From: Neisseria bacilliformis
Lineage (GTDB): Bacteria > Pseudomonadota > Gammaproteobacteria > Burkholderiales > Neisseriaceae
Reading direction: 5' to 3'
DNA length: 64,000 nt
Assembly (NCBI RefSeq): GCF_014055025.1
Contig: NZ_CP059571.1
Coordinates: forward strand, 372,001 to 436,000
Part shown: one piece after another, positions 49,181 to 59,462 of the stretch
Layout of the letters: each line of letters begins with the position of its first letter
Position numbering within the stretch: the stretch's first letter is position 1
Notes under the pieces: model-generated
What the model saw: only the letters and a program-made list of their open reading frames with translations
Told to the model about the DNA's origin: nothing
Databases searched by the model: none
Program-made: the position numbers and the translations under genes

Positions 49181-50095
49181 TTAGCGCACGCCGCGTTTGC
49201 TTAATCCTTGCAGATTTTCGCGGGCCAGTGCTTTTGCTTCGGCATTTTCCGGCGTATCAGGCTGCGCCAGCACTTTTTTATACCATGCGGCGGCCTGCCG
49301 ATAATTTCGCGCCATGCCCTGGCCGTTGTAATACATCACGCCCAAATTGTATTGCGCCTTAGCATGTCCCTGATTGGCGGCTTTCTGATACCACGCTGCG
49401 GCCTGCCGATCGTTTTGCGCTACGCCTTGTCCGTTGTCATACATCAAGCCCAAATTGAATTGTGCGGCAGCATCGCCCTGATTGGCGGCTTTCTGATACC
49501 ACGCCGCGGCCTGCCGGTAGTTTTGTGCTACGCCCTGGCCGTTGTAATACATCAAGCCCAAATTGTATTGCGCGTCAGCATTGCCTTGATCGGCGGCTTT
49601 CTGATACCACGCTGCGGCCTGCCGGTAGTTTTTCGCCACGCCCCGGCCGTTGTCATACATCAAACCCAAATTGTATTGCGCCTCAGCATCGCCCTGATCG
49701 GCGGCTTTCTGCCACCATGCTGCGGCCTGCCGGTAGTTTTTCGCCACGCCCCGGCCGTTGGCATACATCAAGCCCAAATTGAGTTGCGCGTCAGCATCGC
49801 CCTGATTGGCGGCTTTCTGATACCACGCTGCGGCCTGCCGGTCGTTTTTCGCCACGCCCTGACCCTTGTCATACATCAAGCCCAAAGCGAATTGCGCCTC
49901 AGCATTGCCCTTCTGGGCAAGGGGTTGCCACAAACGCAGGGCTTGGGCGTAATTGCCTGCTTGATATGCCGTGTATCCTTGTTGAAATTGTGCATGATCA
50001 TCCGCCCAAGCCGGCGCGGCGCAAGCCAGCAGCAGGGCGGCCAAAGCGGCGGTTAGCGGTTTGGCAAACAATTTTTGTGTAGCTGTAAGAGTCAT
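49181..50095 (-). CDS. Secreted Sel1-repeat (SLR) protein
   Basis: 304 residues from MTLTATQKLFAKPLTAALAA, a signal peptide cleaved after AWA-D. After a short TPR-like start (YTAYQAGNYAQALRLWQPLA), at least six to seven 36-residue Sel1 units follow, each like AEAQYNLGLMYDNGRGVAKNYRQAAAWYQKAADQGD. The repeats are nearly identical in DNA (108-bp period), so copy number could vary. Sel1 proteins scaffold protein contacts; the partner is unknown. Confidence 0.92.
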   Translation of the reverse strand: MTLTATQKLFAKPLTAALAALLLACAAPAWADDHAQFQQGYTAYQAGNYAQALRLWQPLAQKGNAEAQFALGLMYDKGQGVAKNDRQAAAWYQKAANQGDADAQLNLGLMYANGRGVAKNYRQAAAWWQKAADQGDAEAQYNLGLMYDNGRGVAKNYRQAAAWYQKAADQGNADAQYNLGLMYYNGQGVAQNYRQAAAWYQKAANQGDAAAQFNLGLMYDNGQGVAQNDRQAAAWYQKAANQGHAKAQYNLGVMYYNGQGMARNYRQAAAWYKKVLAQPDTPENAEAKALARENLQGLSKRGVR

Positions 50096-50210
50096 TTTGA
50101 TTTTCCCGTAATAAAAATCAGGCGGCATTCGGATGCCGTGGGTTGGAAAAAATACGCCTGTTGCCAAGCGTAATGGATTTTAGCGTTTTCTTTACATTGG
50201 CTACAATATC

Positions 50211-51273
50211 GGCGTAAGTAACAAAATGGAGGCTGAAAATCCCTGCAAGCCTTATCCTATAAGGCTTTAAAGAGGTTCAAAGGTTTTGAACACAAAAAAT
50301 GCCTTTTCTGCGGCTCAAAACAGGTCAAAAAGAACGGTGTCCGCAACGGCCTCCAATGCTACAAATGCCTCGCATGTGGCAGACAGTTTGACAGCGGCAG
50401 GCGGCCCAATCCGCAGACACCGTGGCAAGCCTGCACATCAGGCAAACAAACCGCCGCACAGCTTGCACAAATCCACGGATGCAGCCGCCAAACCATCCTG
50501 CGCCATCTCAAAAAGGCCGCGCCAAAAGCACAGTTCGCCGCTCCGTCAACAGCCAACGTCATCATGGACGCCACCTGCTTCGGCCGCACATTCGGCGTCA
50601 TGGTTTTGTTCGACAGCATCAGCAGGCAGGCATTGTCTGTTGCCGAAGTCAAAAACGAAACCAACATGCTTTACGCCCAAGCAATAGGCCGTCTGAAAGC
50701 CAAAGGCATTGAAATCCAAAGCATCGTTTGCGACGGAAGGCGCGGACTGGCGCAGATGTTTCCCGATATTCCCGTACAGCTTTGCCACTTCCATCAGATA
50801 CAAACCGTCCGACGCCACCTGACGCGCAACCCGCAAACCGAAGCGGGAAAGGCACTTTGGCGTTTGGCCCTAACGCTCAAAAACAGCACAAGAGCCGACT
50901 TTGAAAGCGGTTTGAAAGCATGGTTTGACGAGCACAAAGACTTTTTAAACGAACGCACGAAGCAGCCTGAAACCGGCAAATCCCGCTACACCCATCCGAG
51001 GCTCGGAAGCGCGTATTTCAGCCTGAAACGGAACTTGGATAAGCTGTTTGTGTTCGAGCAATACCCCGGTTTGAGCATCCCAAACACCACCAATCTGCTT
51101 GACGGCATATTCTCCGACATGAAACGGCTTTTGGCCTGCCATCAAGGGATGAAACAAGAAAACAATGTTAAGTTTATTAAGGACTATTTCTCTGTTGAAC
51201 CGTAATGGCAGCCTCCATTTTGTTACTTAGACACAAAGCCCTCTGAAACAGCCTCCATTTTGTTACTTACGCC
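50211..51273. mobile_element. Complete IS256/MULE-type insertion sequence
   Basis: Perfect 25-bp terminal repeats starting GGCGTAAGTAACAAAATGGA at 50211 and inverted at 51249-51273, flanked by the 8-bp direct repeat ACAATATC (50203-50210 and 51274-51281). A second partial copy of the right terminal repeat lies at 51210-51230. One transposase on the plus strand. An 8-bp duplication fits the IS256 superfamily. Confidence 0.88.
50243..51205 (+). CDS. MULE/IS256-superfamily transposase (IS1249-like) with zinc ribbon
   Basis: Open frame of about 320 codons with no ATG until 50564; the in-frame sequence upstream clearly belongs to the protein (KKCLFCGSKQVKKNG, then CYKCLACGRQF, a CxxC-CxxC zinc ribbon, and an HTH with QIHGCSRQTILRHLKK). 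The start used here is a CTG and is uncertain. Catalytic part: IMDATCFGRTFGVMVLFDS (first Asp), CDGRRGLAQMFP (second Asp), QLCHFHQIQTVRRHL (MULE CxxH) and a late Glu region. A host-dialect DUS is read in frame as IGRLKAK (50686). Confidence 0.75.
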   Translation: MQALSYKALKRFKGFEHKKCLFCGSKQVKKNGVRNGLQCYKCLACGRQFDSGRRPNPQTPWQACTSGKQTAAQLAQIHGCSRQTILRHLKKAAPKAQFAAPSTANVIMDATCFGRTFGVMVLFDSISRQALSVAEVKNETNMLYAQAIGRLKAKGIEIQSIVCDGRRGLAQMFPDIPVQLCHFHQIQTVRRHLTRNPQTEAGKALWRLALTLKNSTRADFESGLKAWFDEHKDFLNERTKQPETGKSRYTHPRLGSAYFSLKRNLDKLFVFEQYPGLSIPNTTNLLDGIFSDMKRLLACHQGMKQENNVKFIKDYFSVEP

Positions 51274-51319
51274 ACAATATCGAAACCTTGCGCAAGCCCG
51301 CATCCCTCTACTCGCCGTC

Positions 51320-51358
51320 ATTCCCGCCAGTACTCCTTCGGAGCATAAACGCGGGAAT
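51320..51358. repeat. Enlarged dRS3 palindrome
   Basis: Identical over 39 bp to 43134-43172: ATTCCC and GGGAAT ends with a 19-nt larger centre including CTCCTTCGGAG. Confidence 0.65.
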
Positions 51359-51378
51359 GACGGCAGGGCAGGGCTGAC

Positions 51379-51486
51379 GTAGGGTGTGTCGCCCCAAGGC
51401 GACGCACGCGTTCTCTGCCGCGCAACCAATCCGCGTCTTACCCCGAAACCCGAAACCGCGTGCGTGGCTTGCGCCACACACCCTAC
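51379..51486. repeat. REPIN-type repeat (GTAGGGTGTG class)
   Basis: Full inverted pair: hairpins GTCGCC-CCAA-GGCGAC and GTGGC-TTGC-GCCAC. Confidence 0.7.
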
Positions 51487-51554
51487 CTTATCATCCGCCT
51501 TTGTGTTGGCGGCGTAATACCTGTTTTGCGCTGGTTCGTTATGAATCCTGCTGA

Positions 51555-51720
51555 GAGGCCGTCTGAAAGCGAAGCTTCGGCGCAGCCGAAACCGTTTTTC
51601 AGATGGCCTCTGCCGTTTTGTAGGGTGTGTGGCTCAGCCACGCACGCGGTTGCGGCAGGCTCTGCGCGGCATGGGTGGGATGGAAAACAGGCCGTCTGAA
51701 AAATGTTTTTCAGACGGCCT
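51555..51720. other. Extended DUS, solo REP arm and DUS hairpin
   Basis: Extended DUS at 51557-51595 facing a degenerate TTCAGATGGCCTC at 51598-51610, a solo REP arm (51620-51650; hairpin GTGGC-TCA-GCCAC) and a perfect DUS pair (51689-51720) just after the stop of the DUF1266 pseudogene. No gene between 51274 and 51732. Confidence 0.6.
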
Positions 51721-51732
51721 CTGCTGCTTGTT

Positions 51733-52328
51733 TTACCACGCCCGTTTCAGTTCGAGCTGCCAGGGCAGTTTGTACAGGCTGTCGGGTTTGCCTTTGAGTG
51801 CCATATAAACGCGCTGGCGTTGGCCGCCTTCGTCGTCCGACCAGTATTCGTAGCCGGTGAAGTAGGAGGCCATGAAGTTGTCCCACGAGTCGAATTCTTT
51901 CTGCACGCGGCGGGCGATGTCCAGCGAGCGGTTGAGCGCGTCTTCTTTGCTGAGGTAGCCGGAGGAGAGCAGCGAGAGGGCGCGGCTGTAATCCCAGCCG
52001 GCGATGCCGCCGGTTTCGCCTCGGTTGCGGTATTCGGCGCGGTGGCCTTCGTCCATCAGCCACTGCACCATGTCCAGCAGCGAGGCGGCGTCGGTAACGC
52101 CACACCATTGTTCGAGGCTGGCACGCTCGTTTTTGAGCCATTCGCCTTTGGGCGGCGCGCCGCCGTAGATTTGGATGTTTTTGTTGTGATGCACAGCAGA
52201 ACGGCGTGGGTGGCGTTGAACCAGCGGATGACGTCGTTGTCGGGCTTTTTGAACATGTGGCCGATTTTGGGATACATAACGGCGGCGGCAATCAGCAGGC
52301 CGACGATGATGGCAATCAGCGTATTCAT
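51733..52328 (-). pseudogene. DUF1266 family protein, frameshifted
   Basis: The start MNTLIAIIVGLLIAAAVMYP (one membrane helix) followed by KIGHMFKKPDNDVIRWFNATHAVL is in one frame, and the DUF1266 domain (HNKNIQIYGGAPPKGEWLKN ... GVTDAASLLDMVQWLMDEGHR ... WDYSRALSLLSSGYLSKEDALNRSLDIARRVQ) is in the next; the switch lies near 52185-52205. Otherwise the domain is complete, so this is a recent frameshift or a sequence error. Function of DUF1266 is unknown. Confidence 0.8.
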
Positions 52329-52388
52329 GGGAAACACTCCTGTGGGAAAGGTTGGGAAGAGGGGGCAGTATAGCAAACCGCAAGGTAT

Positions 52389-52719
52389 GGGGCCGTCTGA
52401 AAGCGCAGCTTCGACGCAGTCAAGAGCCGCAAATGTTTTCAGACGGCCTCTGCCTCTCGGGCGGCGCACGTTTTCTGTTGTGCGGCGAATCCGTGTGTTG
52501 CTCCGAACCCGCAGACCGCGTGCATGGCTGCGTTCTGCGCAGGCCGAATGTCGCTCCAAGGCGACGCACGCGTTCTCTGCCATGCAGCGAGTCCGCACCG
52601 TTCCCGAAATCCGAAACCGCGTGCGCGGCTTGCACCGCACACCCTACATACGCAGCAGAGGCCGTCTGAAAAGCCGTTTAAACGTTTTGGCTGCGCCGAA
52701 GCTGCGCTTTCAGACGGCC
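52389..52719. other. Repeat mosaic downstream of groEL
   Basis: An extended DUS with inverted partner (52391-52448), two degenerate REPIN-type copies in tandem (52452-52647) and an inverted DUS/extended-DUS pair (52661-52719). No gene. Confidence 0.55.
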
Positions 52720-52821
52720 TCAACGCCCTGTGCACGGGACAAAAAAACCGCACGGCGAACCGTGCGGCTGTTTGGGTGCGTGCGGCGTTTTCATGCCGCA
52801 GCGGTCTTTTCAGACGGCCTC

Positions 52822-54501
<1,680 letters not shown>

Positions 54502-54506
54502 TTATG

Positions 54507-54547
54507 AGGCCGTCTGAAAAAAGGGGAAGGCGTTTTTCAGACGGCCT
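54507..54547. terminator. DUS hairpin between groES and groEL
   Basis: AGGCCGTCTGAAAAA pairs with TTTTTCAGACGGCCT inside the operon. If it terminates partially, it would raise GroES over GroEL. Confidence 0.6.
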
Positions 54548-54563
54548 TTTCGGTGCGTCTGGC

Positions 54564-54851
54564 TTATTCGACGATGCCGAAGATGTCTTCTTCGCGCATC
54601 ACCAGCAGCTCTTCGCCGTCGGCTTTGACGGTTTGGCCGCTGTATTTGCCGAAGATGATTTTGTCGCCGACTTTCACGTCGAGCGGGCGGCGTTGGCCGT
54701 CTTTGCCGACTTTGCCCGCGCCCACGGCGATCACTTCGCCCATGTCGGGTTTTTCGGCGGCAGAGCCGGGCAGGACGATGCCGGAGGCGGTTTTTTCTTC
54801 GGCTTCCAAGCGTTTGACGACAACGCGGTCGTGTAAGGGACGGATGGTCAT
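54564..54851 (-). CDS. groES: 10 kDa co-chaperonin GroES
   Basis: 95 residues, [44 protein letters not shown] and the mobile loop are standard. ATG 54851; a longer in-frame opening is repeat DNA. First gene of the operon behind a sigma32-type promoter. Confidence 0.97.
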   Translation of the reverse strand: MTIRPLHDRVVVKRLEAEEKTASGIVLPGSAAEKPDMGEVIAVGAGKVGKDGQRRPLDVKVGDKIIFGKYSGQTVKADGEELLVMREEDIFGIVE

Positions 54852-54940
54852 AAAAAGCTCCATTGGATAAAAGTCATAAAAACTGACCTTTGCGGTCAAA
54901 TGAGCAGCCGGACGGCAAGCCGTCCGACCCGATGGCGGGG

Positions 54941-54969
54941 AAAATAGGGCTGCGGCAGGCGAATTCAAG
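54941..54969 (-). promoter_or_regulatory. Sigma32 (RpoH) heat-shock promoter for groESL
   Basis: On the minus strand CTTGAAT (54969-54963), a 13-bp spacer and CCCTATTTT (54949-54941), close to CTTGAAA-N13-CCCCATNT. About 90 bp upstream of groES. Two hairpins (54888-54902 and 54909-54926) lie in the leader. No CIRCE element is present. Confidence 0.65.
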
Positions 54970-55012
54970 GGGCGCGTTTGGAAAATTTTGCGCCAATGTG
55001 TCGGGCAGGCGG

Positions 55013-55073
55013 GAGGCCGTCTGAAAAGGCGCAATGGGTTTCGGCTGCGCCGATGCCGCGCTTTCAGACGGCC
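55013..55073. terminator. DUS/extended-DUS inverted pair
   Basis: GAGGCCGTCTGAAAA at 55013 faces the inverse at 55058-55073 joined to the GGCTGCGCCGA tail of the extended DUS. It lies just downstream of the M61 peptidase stop. Confidence 0.65.
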
Positions 55074-55094
55074 TCTGCGTCGGTTTTGCCGGTT

Positions 55095-56849
55095 TTACAG
55101 GGTGCCGGCCAGCCAGCGGCCGAGTTTGTCCGCGTCTTCTATATAGAGGAGTGCGGTGTCGGCTTCGGCTTCGTGCAGGGTGAGGGCGGTGCGGTGCAGC
55201 AGGCCGTGGCGGAAGTAGTGGATTTCGAGGGTGTCGCCGGTGCGGGCGGCGGCAAGGATTCCGGCGAGGTCAGTGCAGGCGTAGTTGTTGACGGCGATGA
55301 TTTTGTCGCCGGGGCAGAGGGCGGCGGCTTCCGCGCTGCCGCCGTTGAGGATGTGGGTGAGGAGGGCGTGGTCGGCCTTTTGGCTGAAACGCGCGCCGAA
55401 ATCGGGGGCAGGTTCGGACGGGAGGGTGTCTGTGCCGAGTCCGCCGCCGTGGCTGCGGGGCAGGGCGGCGTATTGCAGGCGGATGCCTGCGGTGCGCAGG
55501 CTCTCGGCGAGGGGAAGGGGGGCGGTGGTGTGTAAGGCCGTCTGAAAAAAGTCGGCCAGATCGAGGCCGGTGATTTCTTGGCAGCGGGTTTGCCACTGTC
55601 CTTCCGCGATGCCGCGCCGTGTGTGCAGCCAGTCGCGGTAGAGCTGTTGCATGACGGTGTCGAGGGAGTGCGCGCCCGCGCTTTGTTCGCGGATGGCAAG
55701 GTCGAGGCAGAGGGCGGCGAGCGAGCCTTGCTGGTAGTAGCTGACGAGGGCGTTGGGGGCGTTTTCGTCGGCTTTGTAGTATTTGTGCCACGCGGTGTAG
55801 GAGGATTGGGCGAGGGTTTGTTTCAGACGGCCTTTGTTTTGGCGCACGCGGGTGATGTTTTTGGCCAGCAGGGCGAGGTAGTTTTCGGGGCTGATGACGC
55901 GGCTGCGGGCGAGGAGGAGGTCGTCATAGTAGGCGGTGATGCCTTCGAATGCCCAGAGTTGTTCGGTGTGGTTTTCGCGGTCGAGGTCGTAGGGGGCGAA
56001 GGCGGCGGGTTTGACGGATTTGACGTTCCAGGCGTGGAAGTATTCGTGGGAGAAGAGGCCGAGCAGTTCGGTGCAGGCTTCGTTTGCCTCGCCCATGCCG
56101 TGCGGGGGCAGGCTGCGGCGGTCGGCGTGCAGGGCGGTGCTGCTGCGGTGTTCGAGGCCGCCGTAGATGTTGTCGCCGAGGTGGAGGAGGAAGAGGTATT
56201 CGGCAAACGGGGCGGGGTCGGGGAACATGGCGAGCTGGGTTTCGCAGATGCGTTGCACGTCGCGGCGGAGGCGGTCGCGGTCGAAGTCGGGGTAGTGTCC
56301 GCTGAGTGCGATGCAGTGGGGGATGCCGTGCGCTTCAAAGGCGAGGGTTTCGATGCGGCCGAGTTCGACGGGGTGGTCGATGAGTTCGCCGTATGAGGCC
56401 GTCTGAAAAACGTTTGCGCCGATAGCGGGGAGGGTGGTGGCGGTTTGCCAGCCCTCGGGGAGGTGTTCGAGTACCAGGGTTTGGGTTTCGTTCAGACGGC
56501 CTTCGATGGCAAACAAGAGGCACGCGCCGTCGAAAAAACCGCGTTCGGCGGTGAGGTAGGCGGCACGTACGGAGAGGTCGTAGGCGTAAACGGTGTAGCG
56601 CACGCGCCATTCGCCCGCCTGTGCGGCGGTGTGCCAGGTGTTTTTGGCGGTTTGCACGAGGGCGGCGGGCTGCCCGTTGCATTCGGCGTGGATTTCGACG
56701 ATGTGGCGGGCGAAGTCGCGGATGGTGTAGCTGCCGGGCACCCAGTTGGCGAGTTTCAAAACGGCGGGGGCGTTGTCCGTCTGGGTAAAGCCGAGGGTGA
56801 TGTGCCAATAATGGGCTTTAGGCTCGGGGCGGAGGGTGTGGGTGATCAT
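55095..56849 (-). CDS. M61-family metallopeptidase with PDZ domain
   Basis: 584 residues. N-terminal beta domain, thermolysin-like catalytic domain with GGLEH (230-234) and HEYFH (268-272, zinc ligands and catalytic Glu) followed by AWNVKSVKP, and a C-terminal PDZ domain (about 480-560; GGSAEAAALCPGDKIIAVNN). Related to Sphingomonas glycyl aminopeptidase. No signal peptide, so probably cytoplasmic. Four DUS are read in frame (55534, 55823, 56396, 56490), an unusually high number. Confidence 0.92.
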   Translation of the reverse strand: MITHTLRPEPKAHYWHITLGFTQTDNAPAVLKLANWVPGSYTIRDFARHIVEIHAECNGQPAALVQTAKNTWHTAAQAGEWRVRYTVYAYDLSVRAAYLTAERGFFDGACLLFAIEGRLNETQTLVLEHLPEGWQTATTLPAIGANVFQTASYGELIDHPVELGRIETLAFEAHGIPHCIALSGHYPDFDRDRLRRDVQRICETQLAMFPDPAPFAEYLFLLHLGDNIYGGLEHRSSTALHADRRSLPPHGMGEANEACTELLGLFSHEYFHAWNVKSVKPAAFAPYDLDRENHTEQLWAFEGITAYYDDLLLARSRVISPENYLALLAKNITRVRQNKGRLKQTLAQSSYTAWHKYYKADENAPNALVSYYQQGSLAALCLDLAIREQSAGAHSLDTVMQQLYRDWLHTRRGIAEGQWQTRCQEITGLDLADFFQTALHTTAPLPLAESLRTAGIRLQYAALPRSHGGGLGTDTLPSEPAPDFGARFSQKADHALLTHILNGGSAEAAALCPGDKIIAVNNYACTDLAGILAAARTGDTLEIHYFRHGLLHRTALTLHEAEADTALLYIEDADKLGRWLAGTL

Positions 56850-56897
56850 GGTGTAAATTTAATGGCGGCGATAGGGTTAGGCAATGTTAAAAATTAA

Positions 56898-56937
56898 TTG
56901 ATTGGTGTCAAACCATAAATTAGATAAAATCTATAAC
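56898..56937 (+). promoter_or_regulatory. FNR-type box and -10 for ccoNOQP
   Basis: TTGAT-TGGT-GTCAA (56898-56911) differs from the FNR consensus TTGAT-N4-ATCAA by one base. TATAAC at 56932-56937 puts the start point near 56944, so the box is centred at about -40, the class II activation position. The leader to ccoN is about 245 nt and contains a GC-rich inverted repeat (57004-57056). Confidence 0.55.
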
Positions 56938-57189
56938 CTTGTAAAGCATATGGGAATTTAATGTAAAGAAATCGGGTTTTTCTTGACAAACCGGCTTTCT
57001 TTACCCGCGAAGGCAGGCCATTATGGCAGCAGGCCGAAGGCTTGCCAAGCGGGGGTTTTCCTTTATGCTGCGTTCGGTAAAACGGCCGCCGCGCGGCGGT
57101 CGGAGCAGTTTGATGGAAAAGCCCTGCGGGACGCGGCCTGGCCGCCTGCGGGGTATCGGATTTATTTTCCGTGTTTAATGGAGACTTTC

Positions 57190-58623
<1,434 letters not shown>

Positions 58624-58645
58624 TAAAAAATACGGGCTACCAAAA

Positions 58646-59257
58646 ATGAAACTGCAACAACTAGTCGAAGAAAAAGTCGGCGTCCTGATCGTGTTCACCC
58701 TCTTGGTGGTCAGCGTCGGCCTGTTTATCGAAGTCGTCCCCCTGTTCTTCTCCCCGGCCGTAACCAAGCCGATAGAAGGCGTCAAACCCTACACCGCCTT
58801 GCAGGTGGCCGGGCGCGACATCTACGTGCGCGAAGGCTGCTACAACTGCCACTCGCAGATGATCCGCCCCTTCCGCGCCGAAACCGAACGCTACGGCCAC
58901 TATTCCGTGGCCGGCGAATCGGTTTACGACCGCCCGTTCCAATGGGGTTCCAAACGAACCGGCCCCGACTTGGCGCGCGTGGGCGGCCGCTATTCCGACG
59001 AATGGCACCGCATCCACCTGAACAACCCGCGCGACGTCGTTCCCGAATCCAACATGCCCGCCTTCCCGTGGCTGGCGCGCAACAAGGTCGATCCCGCCGA
59101 AGTCGTCGCCCACATGAAAGGGCTCAAAACCCTGGGCACGCCCTACACCGACGAAGAAATCGCCAAAGCCCCCGAAGAGCTCAAAGACAAATCCGAGCTC
59201 GACGCAGTGGTCGCCTACTTGCAGGGCTTGGGCCTGGCCTTGAAAAACGTAAGGTAA
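58646..59257 (+). CDS. ccoO: cbb3-type cytochrome c oxidase subunit II (monohaem)
   Basis: 203 residues. N-terminal membrane anchor ([23 protein letters not shown]) and a periplasmic cytochrome c domain with CYNCH at 65-69 and a distal Met in [10 protein letters not shown]. Separated by 22 bp from ccoN. Confidence 0.97.
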   Translation: MKLQQLVEEKVGVLIVFTLLVVSVGLFIEVVPLFFSPAVTKPIEGVKPYTALQVAGRDIYVREGCYNCHSQMIRPFRAETERYGHYSVAGESVYDRPFQWGSKRTGPDLARVGGRYSDEWHRIHLNNPRDVVPESNMPAFPWLARNKVDPAEVVAHMKGLKTLGTPYTDEEIAKAPEELKDKSELDAVVAYLQGLGLALKNVR

Positions 59258-59261
59258 CGAC

Positions 59262-59438
59262 ATGGATGTCAACTGGGCGCGCCAACTGTTTACCGTACTG
59301 GTACTCGTCAGCTTCATCCTTGTTCTCTACATCGTTTTGAACAGGCGCAACAAAGCCAACTACGACGAAGCGTCGCGCAGCATCATCGACGACGACGACA
59401 CCCCGCACGACAACGACAATAACAGTCCCGCCCGATGA
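59262..59438 (+). CDS. ccoQ: cbb3-type oxidase subunit CcoQ
   Basis: 58 residues, translated directly: MDVNWARQLFTVLVLVSFIL, a single membrane helix, then a polar acidic tail with IIDDDDTPHDNDNN. Position between ccoO and ccoP and the single-helix layout identify it; sequence conservation in CcoQ is low. Confidence 0.88.
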   Translation: MDVNWARQLFTVLVLVSFILVLYIVLNRRNKANYDEASRSIIDDDDTPHDNDNNSPAR

Positions 59439-59462
59439 CCCGTGGGCACGGAGCTAAACACA

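Noticed and set aside
49250-49920. CRISPR-like regular repetition
   Set aside because: The 108-bp period is coding and matches 36-residue Sel1 units; no spacers and no cas genes are present.
50286-50687. 133-codon ORF at the 5' part of the IS256-like element
   Set aside because: Wrong frame: the zinc-ribbon and HTH sequence is in the frame of the 50564-51205 part, so this ORF is a shadow.
54852-54960. CIRCE element for HrcA control of groESL
   Set aside because: No TTAGCACTC-N9-GAGTGCTAA; the inverted repeats there are different and a sigma32-like promoter explains the region better.
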